Positions 1-10,010 of a stretch of DNA of 64,000 bases are shown here, piece after piece. The DNA comes from Pleurostoma richardsiae. Taxonomy: Eukaryota > Ascomycota > Sordariomycetes > Calosphaeriales > Pleurostomataceae. The notes beneath the pieces were generated by a model. It was not told the origin of the DNA. It worked only from the letters and a program-made list of their open reading frames with translations, and made no database searches. Numbering within the stretch: position 1 is the first letter of the stretch; every line of letters begins with the position of its first letter. The stretch lies in contig JANBVO010000028.1 in the NCBI GenBank assembly GCA_030052745.1, positions 62,001 to 126,000 on the forward strand, written 5' to 3'. The position numbers were made by a program, and so were the translations under genes.

Positions 1-2456
1 CGAGGAGACCGCCAGTCGTGCATTTGCCATGACCGGCAGCTGCTTCACAAATATTGGGCGGAGGTCATCATCAAGATACTTCCTCTTGCGCAGCTCTAGG
101 CACATCTCAAAGGCGGCAGAGCACTTGGCCGCCTGCTTTGAGGACTGGAGCCTACCGATGCTGCTCGAGACAGGGGACACGCTTGGCAGGAGCACTTCGC
201 CGATGTAGCCTCCTTCGGTGGTCTGGACGACGTAGTTCGGGACCAAGGTGACTTCATCTGAGTGTGGCAGGGACGAAACGAAGTTGGCTAGAGTCACCAG
301 ACTCTGCTTGTAGGTCAGTTTGGCGCCGGTTGATGGGACGGTGTATTGTCTCTGGTATCTCTCTTTCCTCAGGAAGTAGTCCATGTCGAAGTCATTGCCG
401 GCAAGTCTTCGATCTTCTGGCAGTGCACTGCAGAACTCGCGCAAGACCTTCTCACACTCATCAATCTCGCTGACCTTGTCGCGATGATCTGCGTTGCCGG
501 ATTCGATCATGTGGAAGTACCTTGAGTTCTGATGGCGAGCTCGCCCACGAGACTGAATATATTGAATCATGGTCTTGTACAAGTCGAACCTGATAACCAC
601 GTTGCAGTCCGGGATGTCGAGACCTTCTTCTGCTACCGAGGTAGCGAAGATACAGTTGACTTCCCCTCTCTTGAATTTGATGATGGTTCGCAGCTGCTCT
701 TTGAAGGACGTGTTAGAGTATCCGCCGTCATCACCCCTGTTTGTTCCGATCTCTCAAAAGATTAGCGTAATATTTCCGTGGCAGCAGTTCTGAACGTACC
801 AAGCTCTCGACCCGAAGATTGGCAATTCTCACGTGGGGTTGCTCAAGCAAGTCTGCTAACATGACTGCAGTCCAGCGTCTCTCCACGAACACGATACATC
901 TCGTATCGCTGTCAGGGTCGCTGAAGCGCCCCTTAAGGATGCCCAAGAGTCCCCGGACTTTAGAGGACAGAAATTCCAGTGTTGAGCGTGCGGGGCTAAA
1001 AGTGTGCTCTTGAATGACCTTCAGCGCTGAGGGAAGGGCGCTGATATATTTGTCATAATCTGAAGACGAGGCAAGTAGCTTAGAGGAGTTCCTCTCAGTT
1101 TTGGCTTCCAGTTTGATTAATTCTTCCTCCCTGAATAGCATCTGCCACATTCGGTCAGCACACCATGGGCCGAGTTCCCTGGTGGCTTCTCTCGCAAAAG
1201 TGAAGTTCTTTTCGAAGACTTTATTATCCCCAAGCACCTCTTTTAGGTGAGTCGTGAGCTGCGTGTCGTATGCACCACGTAGCGGACTGTACGTGCAGAT
1301 GTTGTCTTCCGGTGTAGCAACGGCTTTCTTCAGCAGTGTGGGATCAGAGATAGTGGCAATCTCACTGTGGAGCAAGCCTTCCAGCTCGGCTGCAGCAATC
1401 TTCACATCTGTCTGCGCGTCAACTGGAGAGGCCGTCATGCCGAACACCCTGGGTCTGGATTCCTTGGGTTCAGGGCCGTAGAAGTCCTTGATTATCCTCG
1501 CATAAGGGTGACCTTTCTTCGCATGGTGGGCCTCGTCAAAGATCAGAAGGTTGATCTCACTCATACCTATGTATGAATGATGGAGGCATTTGTAGAGGAT
1601 CTCGGCGGTGCACACAATGACCATGTTCTCGGAGAACTGTTGTGTCCAGAAGTCTCGCGACCACACGGACTTGACCATATCTCCACAAAACTTTTCGATA
1701 GGGTAGTCCAAGTTACAGTTAAGGACGGCATGCTGTTGAAAGACGAGTGCAACTTTGTCGACCTAGGTCCCTAGTTAGTGTAGCTTTCGTAGAACTTAAA
1801 CGCAAATAATTACCAGAAAGAAGGCTACTCTGGGAGCCTCGCCACCAGCCCGGTCCTCGAGCTCTTTCTCAATAATATGGCGAAGGAGCAGAGCAGCAAT
1901 CAGAGTCTTCCCTGAACCTGTATGAGTATGTCAGTCGAGGTACGCTCCAGCGCTAGCTCTCCCCGAATCTGAGTAGGGATAAGACTCTACCAGTATCTAG
2001 GACAGCGATGGTGTTCTGTCTCTTGGCTCTCTCGAATAGCTCAATCTGATAATCTCTGGGACTGGTGATGATCTTTTGGCCCTCCCAATCTCTCATGAGG
2101 AAGCCAAAAGACTTGTCGCTTCGTTGGGGAAGTCGCTTGGCCAACTTCTCCTGGTTACTCTCAACCCACATCTCGAGCGCGGCGGATTCAGACTGTTTCT
2201 TCTGTGAGGGTTTTCGGGGTTTAGACGGCTCATTACGAGCTAGTCTCATCTCATGATCCTCATGAGCATCGCTTACGTCGCTGGAATCTTCGTCAAAAGC
2301 TATGCTGTCGCTTATGGTGAATGAGGCAGCGACGGCATTGCTACCGTTCCTGGTGTCCATGGCGACGCCGTTGATAGCAGCGGTGACTCCAGCTAGAGGC
2401 GAAGGTACGTCTACCGGGGGAGCGGAGATCGTTGTTGTTTGTCCGCCGCTCGCCAT
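1..2456 (-). CDS. dcl1: Dicer-like RNase III helicase, N-terminal part (runs off left edge)
   Basis: Dicer-like protein of the RNA-silencing pathway: the helicase part of an enzyme that processes double-stranded RNA into small RNAs. Exons on the minus strand are 1991-2456, 1814-1917, 800-1762 and 750 down to the window edge; the introns (73, 51 and 49 nt) have GT-AG ends and keep frame, giving 761 visible residues. Seen: an acidic, Ser-rich N-terminus, Walker A LDTGSGKT near residues 153-160, the DEAH box at 266-269 ([14 protein letters not shown]), helicase C motifs around [16 protein letters not shown], and [16 protein letters not shown] followed by QSRGRARH. The start at 2456 is the first ATG and is followed by low-complexity sequence typical of the family. 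The Dicer dimerisation, PAZ-like and RNase III domains would lie beyond coordinate 1. DCL1 rather than DCL2 is a judgement from helicase wording; the Dicer-like call itself is secure. Confidence 0.9.
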
Positions 2457-3687
2457 TTTGACGTAATATTAACTAGCTGAGGACAAGATTAAAGGCTCGA
2501 TCTTGCTAAGAAAGAAGCCGCGGGTGCAGCTTCCAAGAGCCGAGGCTGCTGTGTGTACAAAGGGCAGGGGCCGGAAGCCTCCAGATTCTTTGCGCCTGTC
2601 CGGAGATACTCGTAAGGGACGCCGAGAAAGAAGAGACGAGAGTGAGTGTGCGTCTCGCCGCCCTAGCGGGGACAAACTACGGGGACGAATGTATGGTGGT
2701 CACTCGTTCAGGAGCGTCGGGGTTGGGACGAAAGATGCTTGTGGACCTGCTTCGTGTTGACGTTGAGAGGAGGATTTTTCTTTGTTCGACAAAGTTTTGG
2801 TATGGTTGGCAGCTGAAGGTGGGCCAACGTGAAGGTAAGGCATGGTAAGCTACCTACCTTAATCCAAATCCGAACGAGGCGAGTGCCCCGGGCATGTCCC
2901 AAAGGTGGGCATCTCGATCAGGTATGAGATGTTTCCTCACTTGAGGATTGAGGAAACTGCCATTCCACAGGTCTCCAGAGCAAAAGGAAGTCAGGAAAAC
3001 AAGGAAGAAAGCCAGGTACGAACAATATAAACAGAATGAAGCAGCCGATAGGTCTGCATCAAGAAGTATCTCGTACTCGAGGCTGCCGCAAGGCTGCCTG
3101 AATAGATCAGGCGCATATCAGGCCAAAGCATACCCCGGCTTTATCACCTCAGAATCTCCCAGCAAACAACAAATAACTTATTGGGTCGCTAGACCCAAGA
3201 CACTCGCCGCTATACAGAATTCTCATGACGTCTGTGTGTGGATCGTAGCCCATTCTAGAGCTGCATGATCATCTTGGGATACAGTTGCTATGACAAAGAC
3301 AGGAGATAGACTTATTGTATATGACCAGCTTAATACTTACGAGTGACTCTTGTCTCTTGTCCATAGAGGGTCACGCAAGTCATGAGAAGTACAGTAGGTG
3401 TATCCAGATTGGTAGTGAGGATATGCATGCGTTGTCAATGCACCCCATGTCAGGTCGACTGGATGTTCAGGGGTACCTTAGCCTAGGTACCCACGCCCTA
3501 GCGTTTCAGCCACAGGACCCATCCAAGCTCACGCCTCCCCCGCTCCGATAAGATAACGGATCTCCCGTGGGGCATGGAGGTACTGTACCTTTTTCTTCGC
3601 TCTTCCATCACTCCTGTCTTCGACCACCAATTCGCCATCTGGTTTTAACTCGAGCATCAGGACGTCCCTCGTTCTTTCCACACGAAG
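2457..3687. other. Divergent intergenic region between dcl1 and TAP42
   Basis: About 1.2 kb separating the start of the Dicer-like gene (-) from the start of TAP42 (+). It must hold both promoters. I see only short open frames without intron structure or recognisable protein content, and no convincing repeat. Confidence 0.5.
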
Positions 3688-4797
3688 ATGGACGAGCCAA
3701 AGTCCCTGAAAACGGTCTTCAAAGAAGCTGAGGCGAACCGCCTAGCCCTCGACGGGGCCTCCTCCATCAGCTCCCCCAGCTTCCTCGACGACCTCTCCAA
3801 CGCTATTCACGGCTACGAATTGTGCCTGCAACTGGTCGACAGGCTGTCCATCTTCTCCCCGAATGAGTCCGCCGAGGACATCTCCACCTCCGACATCCCC
3901 TACCTCCTTCTCAGCTACCACATCGCCGAGCTCGTCCAGAAGCAGTCCACCTCCTCGCCGGACGCCCGCCGGCGCATCCTCGACACGGCGCGCAGGGCGT
4001 ACGAGCGCTTCCTGCGCCTTCTCGACAGCTACTCCCTCCTGTCACCGACCTATGCCAAGCTCCTTGAGCGCTACGCCGACGACCCGGCCTCCTTCTCCAC
4101 CGTCTCCTCCGCCGACCCGGCGTCCCGCCGCAACGCCAAGATCGCAAACTTCAGGGCCGAGAAGGAGCTGCGCCAGCGGCTGGAGATCCTACGGCGGCGG
4201 CAAGAGCCTCTCGGAGACGGGGAGGAGGATGGTGCCGGGGGGCCCGACGATGAGGCGGTGCGCGAGCTACACCTCGCCAACGTGAACTTCTGCGCGCACA
4301 TGGCCTTCCAGGGGCTCGAGAGCCTGAACCGCGAGGCGGAGATCCTGGCGCAGGCGCCCCAGCCGCTGCTGCCACAGGAGACGCCGCCGGCCGTGGAGGA
4401 AGACGCGCGGCGGCGGCACGGCGAGGCGGACGGAGACTTCTCGGAGCGGCTGGAGCCGGTGCGGCTGCAGTCGGCGGTGGGCAGGGGCGGCCCGCTGCTG
4501 ACGAAGGAGGGCCGGCCGCTGCAGCCGTTCACGCTGCTGGGCAACAGGCAGGAGATACAGAAGGGGGTGTTCCGGCCGGGCCACAACCTGCCGACCATGA
4601 CGATCGACGAGTACCTGGAGGAGGAGCGGCGGCGCGGGGGCATCATCGAGGGGGGCGGCGAGGCCAGCTGGCAGCGGCCGGAGCCGGATGAGGATAACAT
4701 CGAGAAGGCGGACGAGGAGACGATGAAGGCTAGAGCGTGGGACGAATTCACTGAGGCGAATCCTAAGGGTAGCGGCAACACGTTAAATAGAGGATAA
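3688..4797 (+). CDS. TAP42: TAP42/alpha4-family regulator of PP2A-type phosphatases
   Basis: Single-exon 369-aa protein of the TAP42/alpha4 family, which binds catalytic subunits of type 2A-like phosphatases and links them to TOR signalling in the cytoplasm. The N-terminal two thirds is helical and TPR-like: ELCLQLVDRLSIFSPNESAE, then LLLSYHIAELVQK, and a long charged helix at about residues 150-180. The C-terminal part carries the family signature LPTMTIDEYLEEE at about 300-315, followed by an acidic tail ending LNRG. Length matches the family. The start is the first ATG in a CT-rich, cDNA-like leader. The gene converges on the next one, with 145 bp between the stops. A PPG1-type phosphatase, a known class of TAP42 partner, lies 37 kb away in this window. 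Confidence 0.92.
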   Translation: MDEPKSLKTVFKEAEANRLALDGASSISSPSFLDDLSNAIHGYELCLQLVDRLSIFSPNESAEDISTSDIPYLLLSYHIAELVQKQSTSSPDARRRILDTARRAYERFLRLLDSYSLLSPTYAKLLERYADDPASFSTVSSADPASRRNAKIANFRAEKELRQRLEILRRRQEPLGDGEEDGAGGPDDEAVRELHLANVNFCAHMAFQGLESLNREAEILAQAPQPLLPQETPPAVEEDARRRHGEADGDFSERLEPVRLQSAVGRGGPLLTKEGRPLQPFTLLGNRQEIQKGVFRPGHNLPTMTIDEYLEEERRRGGIIEGGGEASWQRPEPDEDNIEKADEETMKARAWDEFTEANPKGSGNTLNRG

Positions 4798-4942
4798 TAA
4801 ACGATATGTTGCTGATCACAAGAGGCATCTATTCGCAGGATGACTATGAGTCACATCTCGCCTTGATGATGCATTTTCATACCGAGGTTTCTGACCGGCC
4901 TCGATTTATCGCCCGTAAATCCTTGCAAGTGACTGCGTACGT

Positions 4943-7288
4943 CTACACAATAGTGAAATCAGAGCTGTCCGACGCCGCCAAGTCCTTCATGTCCTCGCAA
5001 TCCTCATCCGTCTCCACGTCAAGGGGCGTCGACATGCCCGTGTCCTCCATTCCCCTGATTCCTTCATCTTCATCCTCCTCGACGAGCGCCTGCAGTACCT
5101 CCGCATCGGGCTGGCGATCCGCCGGCACCGAGAACCGCGCAGTCGCAAACTCGCCCTCGTCACCCGAGGAGAACTGCTCGGAGGCCACGCTCCCGGGGCG
5201 AGCGACCACGCGTCGGCGATTATACACGGTGGAGAAGCCGTCCTGCGCATCCATCGACGATTCTGCTTCCGTCCTGCTGTCCAGCGCGAGCGAGCCCATG
5301 GCCAAGACGGTTGGCACCTCGGAGTCGTCGGCCACGGAAGGGGGGACGTCCGGCACGCCGTCGTTGAAAACCGCACCGCTGCCATCGTCTTTGCCGCCCG
5401 CCCACTCGGGTAAGTACTGCCACTCGTTGTCCGTGAGGGCCAGCAGCATGTTAGTTGAGACGGGCACGCTAGTGCCGTGCCGTAGGGTGTTGTGAGAGAG
5501 CAGCTTCTCCACAAAGGCCTCTAGCCGGCCCGAGAGCTCGTAGGAGAACTGATACAGGCTGAGAGTAGTCGAGCCACCTAGGGGAGATTCAAGAGGGCTG
5601 ATATAGATGAGCCCCTCTCCAATTGCCTCGCTGATGACAAAGTTGAAGTCGTCTGTTAGCGTCTTCAGCTTGCGGCCGTCCGCGTCGCGAGAGGAGTTGA
5701 GGGCGTTGAAGGGCAGCGAGTCTCTCAGCTCCTTCCAGAACAGTGGGCAGAGGATCTTCTGCTCTAAATTCATGTGGTTGTATATTTCGGTCATCGGTAT
5801 TAGCTTGCCTTCTGCAACAAAGGCGCGACGAGTGCGGTCGACGTTGTCTGGTGGAACACGAGCGCACGCGCCTTGGACGTGTTTTCGCATAAAGGACAAG
5901 AGGGCCTGCTCTAAGTCTGCTGCAGCACGGACACGAGCGTCGTCTTGATCCATAATCGCCGTCCGAAGAAGGCTTGCGAGGCAGGCCAGTTTCTCCCACT
6001 GCTTCATCTCCAGGATAGAAAACACGTCGTCGGAAAGCAGACTATCCAAGGTGCGTTTCATGCGTTCATTCAGGGCACGGCTCGCATGCTGCACGGCATT
6101 GGTGATGTCGTCGTTAACATCGCCCTGCTTGCGCCCGAACACGCTCTCCTTCTTCTTGTTGTAGGGGAAAGTGGGATCGGCCGCGTCCCGGAAAGCGGTC
6201 TCCCCGACAAGGACGACGAACGAGCACCGCGTTATATATTTGAGTTTTAGTGCGTATCCTACCGTGATCGAGTCCTCTGCAAGAATTTCCAGTATATGGC
6301 TGTTGGAGGGAATCTGGAACCATTCCCTTATGGGTTCCCGCTGCCACTTCTGTTAACAAGAATCCAAAACATAGGGGCTTGGATGACCTACAAGCCAGTT
6401 TGAATCCTTAGAGTCTACTACGTCAAACATCGCTGCAAGCCCTGCCAGCGTGAACACCCGTGGCGCGTTGTCCAGGAGCAGTGGCTTGCCGGCCATCGCT
6501 CGAAGAAGCCGGATGACATTTGCAGCATGTCGTGTTGGACAATAGTCCTGGATGGTGCGATGTCTCGGAAGGTCTTTGAGATCCCAGATAGACGTCTGCA
6601 CACGAATGCGACTATTACTCTCCTTCTCTGACGGAGCTTCTCCGTTCGGGCTGGATGGACTCAAGGGAGGCGAGCTGTGGTCTGTCCAGTTGTCCACAAA
6701 GCAGCGGCAGAGATCATCATGGCCCATCACATACTTCTCCTCGACAATATTGAGCGTTGAGCTGCCTGACGCTAGATACCAGCGCTTGACACCGTCGGAA
6801 ATAGACAGATGAGAAAGCTGCTCAAGTCCACCCTCCTCCTCGACGGACGGGCTTAGGTCCAGTATGTACTCAGTCCGCGGCGGAAGGCCGCTTTTATACC
6901 CGTTTCGACGAGCAGTCGAGCGCTGGTAGCTAGGGGAGTCCATGAGTTCGGTCAGCTTGTTCAACCCCATCGCCCGGAGAACGGCGGATGGCATTCGAAA
7001 GCTTTGCGAGTGGAAGCGTTTCATATTGCAGGATTTTGTCCGCTCCGGGTCCGAAGGGAAATTGACGATGACAAGCGTGTTTCCGGAATTGAGATCCCGA
7101 ACAGCCTCCTGTACACAGCGTATATCTGCGTTGTGGAGGACCTCGGGGGTGACATTGTTGAGGTGAGTTCCGCCGACGAGCTCATGCAGGAGTGCTGCAG
7201 CCAACTGGTCGCCATATGGCATGTCTGATGAAGCCTGTTACGCATAGGTCAGTATCTGCAAGGAGAGTTGATACGTTCGACTTACCAT
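4943..7288 (-). CDS. Uncharacterised 750-aa protein, three exons
   Basis: I do not recognise this family. The model joins 7286-7288 (the ATG alone), 6392-7234 and 4943-6349, with introns of 51 nt (GTAAGT...ACAG) and 42 nt (GTAGGT...ACAG). Both are phase 0; the second removes an in-frame TAA at 6352-6354. Features seen: a folded, moderately hydrophobic N-terminal half, then WFQIPSNSHILEILAEDSI, a positively charged stretch with FGRKQGDVNDDITNAVQHAS, a segment rich in Asp/Leu (LTDDFNFVISEAIGEGLIYI), and an acidic low-complexity C-terminus from about residue 600. No signal peptide, transmembrane helix or catalytic motif is evident. The frames on either side of the 42-nt intron are the same, so they clearly belong to one gene. 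Function unknown. Confidence 0.72.
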
Positions 7289-9077
7289 GGCTCCTCAGTA
7301 GCTGCGCTTATCTACCTCTCGTCGGTTTCCGTCCAACTCGGTAGTTCTAGGCCTTGTTTCGTGCTGCCCTTGCATCAAGATCAAAATCAGTAAGAGTTTT
7401 GTGAAGAGTTTAGTACGACGAAGATATAGAGTTTGCCCTTCGAGAGAAAGTGCCAAAGCAGAATATCTGGTGAGTCTGAAGGCATTTTGGGAGGCCTGTT
7501 AATGAAGAGGGCGTCGCAACGATGGGGGAGCCGAAAAAATCATACCACGACTCTCCAACACCAACGCGACAATTCGAGACAAGGAATAAGTGAATGACCG
7601 GTGCGTCCGTCTGAAAGAACAATATCACAGCCTCAGGTATTGCCAGAGGGCTGGCCAGGATTGCAGGCAGCAGACAAACGGAAACAGAGACACATGACTT
7701 ACACCAACAAGACGTATCTAGCAGCCAATAGGAGCTCACCACAGCCTCGATGAATGGCAGCGTACGCTCTTCGGTGCAAGCTCTTCGGTGCAAGGCCTTT
7801 CTAGCAGGCTCTCTCAGGGCTTTCGAGGTGGGCGCAGTTGTTTGGTGATGGATTGATAGTGCTACTGTCGTCCTGATGAGGCTGAAGCAATACCGGGTCA
7901 GCTGCAGGAAGGATAATATCGGTTTTGGCAGGATGATTAGCTGGTCAGAGCCGAAAAGTGTGCATATGCGTTCAGAGACATGTGCTCCCTGTGCTGGCCT
8001 ATGATAGGCGACGACTCGGTGTGATCCTGGCGATGGCTGCCTTGCGGGCCTCCGACTTGTAGCCTCTCACGGCGCCGCAATCCAGGCGCAGCCGTTATCT
8101 GTCCCTCTAAATCTGTGCACCTTGACAGGGAGATACGCTGTCCACTGTATTAGCAAGCCAACAAGAAGGAAGGTCTCACGACACAGGAATAACTCAACTA
8201 GCTAGTCCTTGTGAAGCGACGTCTCTGCATGGTGATCGTACTTTTACCTCCATCATCTTTGGAGGGAGCCTTTTCACCCTGCAGCGTGAACGCGAGTGCT
8301 TGTACAGTACAGAGTACAGAGATGGGTATTTCCATGTATAGTAGCGGATCGACATCCCGAGAAGCAGATTCTTGACCTGAGGTCATGCACACCCGAGTCG
8401 TTGGTTCGTCAAGACATGCATCTCTTGAGTCAAAGTGGAGGATACGAGAGTTCCCTGGATTCTACTCCAGACCTCCCTTCAGCCAATCCGGAACCTGTAC
8501 CGATAGGGCATGATAAGGTGCCCACATTGGCGATACCAAACAGCTTCCCCGCTGTGGCTGTGGCAACAAATCGGGTACAGTACATTTGACAGCGACAGGT
8601 TGCGATATCCTCAAGCAGCAGATCGAAACAGCACGAACTCTGGGTAACAATCGATTGAGGGTCTTTACCTTGAAATCCGAGATTTGATCATACGTAAAGC
8701 ATGACTTTCGAGGTTAGAGTCAAGGCAGTGGCGGAGACATGTAGAGGTACGCCCTCGTGGTTACGTCGTAGGGGCAGCTCCCCCGCAATTTGATGGTCGG
8801 TGATGTAGGGTGTCGCGTGCCCACATGCTCACCTTTGTACTGTACAGTACCCCTGAGATCATTCGATGCGGTGTGTTCCGTTCGTCCCTCCCTGCACTGC
8901 TACTCCCAACAACAAAAGCAGCAATTGCTTCTCCTCTTTTCCTTTCCTATGACAGACGTTCGCAGACTGTCTAAACCAGGAGCACCCTGAAAGCTCCTTC
9001 TCTGCAGACCAAGCTCTGCCCAACACATCATCTCTTGACCAAGACGAACAAAACAATCCACACCCCAGGAACAACCA
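7289..9077. other. Intergenic region, no supported gene
   Basis: About 1.8 kb between a gene start on the minus strand and a small gene start on the plus strand. It contains short open frames without coding character and a perfect 14-bp tandem duplication (CTCTTCGGTGCAAG twice, 7767-7794). Confidence 0.45.
7767..7794. repeat. 14-bp perfect tandem duplication
   Basis: CTCTTCGGTGCAAG occurs twice in direct succession in a non-coding region. Confidence 0.85.
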
Positions 9078-9378
9078 ATGGATCATCTCAAAGCTCGCGG
9101 CCAACAAGCCCAGCTTCGCCCATTCGTGTAAGTCGCCTTCCCGCAAGCCTCACCCTCATCCGGCCCTTGAACTCCCGCAAAAGCTCCAAATGCTGAACAT
9201 CTCTCCACTGCGTAGGGCCCGCCACCGCGGCCTCGTCCTCTTCTCTGTCGCGGCCGCCGGTGCTGCTTTCGCGATCCGGTACCGCGCCGACACGCTGCGA
9301 CGTAACGAGCTCGCGCAGAAGAACTCCGGCTCGCCCAACTTCTACGTCAGCGTCGACCGGAGCGGCGGCGGTATCTGA
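9078..9378 (+). CDS. Small conserved-looking single-TM protein (70 aa), probably mitochondrial
   Basis: Exons 9078-9127 and 9216-9378, with an 88-nt intron (GTAAGT...CGTAG) that splits a Val codon. The 70-aa product has a basic N-terminus (MDHLKARGQQAQLRP), one hydrophobic helix (LVLFSVAAAGAAFAIRY) at about residues 22-38, a basic TLRRNEL segment and a C-terminus ending NFYVSVDRSGGGI. The short basic and hydrophobic layout suggests a mitochondrial inner-membrane or organellar protein. The C-terminus reminds me of a small fungal family of unknown function (DUF4748-like), but I cannot confirm this. The coherent product across a canonical intron and the ATG in an A-rich context support a real gene. 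Confidence 0.7.
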
Positions 9379-10010
9379 TCAGCAGCAACACACAGAAGTG
9401 AACCCGGCTCGCGGGTTCAGAGCTCGAGGGGGATTAGATATACGATAAGTATCTTTTAGGAGTTTCCGGGGCTAGCGAGACGCCATGACACAATACGAAT
9501 AAGAATACAAGATGCAACGCTTTTAGGGACGGGAAACAGCTGGTAAGACAAGATAAATACGAGAACCGGCGCGGGATATGCTCATGCGGTCGCGTTATTG
9601 TACGATGGCGCTCTCTACAAGTCGGCGTTTTGTTGGGGAGAGAGATTGATTGAGCAACGCTCTTTACAAGATGGCTCATGTATGATGATAATCACACGAG
9701 ACAGGCTTTCTGGTCGTATTATAAAGCTCTTCCGACGCACATGCTGCTTATTACCAACGACCTATGTTCTACAGACGCAGCGCCAGCCCCCTGAGATAGC
9801 CAGCCATATTGGGAGGTTTCGATGCGACTCGATCAGGAAATGAGACAGCCACCTTGTAGGAACAACTCCCCGGACGCCTGGTCCTTGCGATATAAACCCA
9901 ATGCCCTTAAACACCAAATTCCATGCCAAAAAGCAAGACACCAACCCCCCACTGCACATGTACACTTGTTGCCAACCTTCCAACCCGCCAACCCCAAGAT
10001 GCGTGTTCTC
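9379..10010. other. Convergent 3' intergenic region
   Basis: About 630 bp between the stop of the 70-aa gene (+) and the stop of the channel gene (-). It should hold both 3' UTRs; nothing else is evident. Confidence 0.45.

Noticed and set aside
4071-4781. Long Ser/Arg-rich open frame antisense to TAP42
   Set aside because: GC-rich third positions of TAP42 create open antisense frames; no independent evidence.
7410-7793. 127-codon hydrophobic frame on the minus strand
   Set aside because: No conserved features or splice context, and it contains a tandem duplication typical of non-coding sequence.
9410-9440. GGTTCAGAGCTCGAGG looked like a tRNA T-arm
   Set aside because: No matching acceptor stem, D-arm or A box within tRNA distance.
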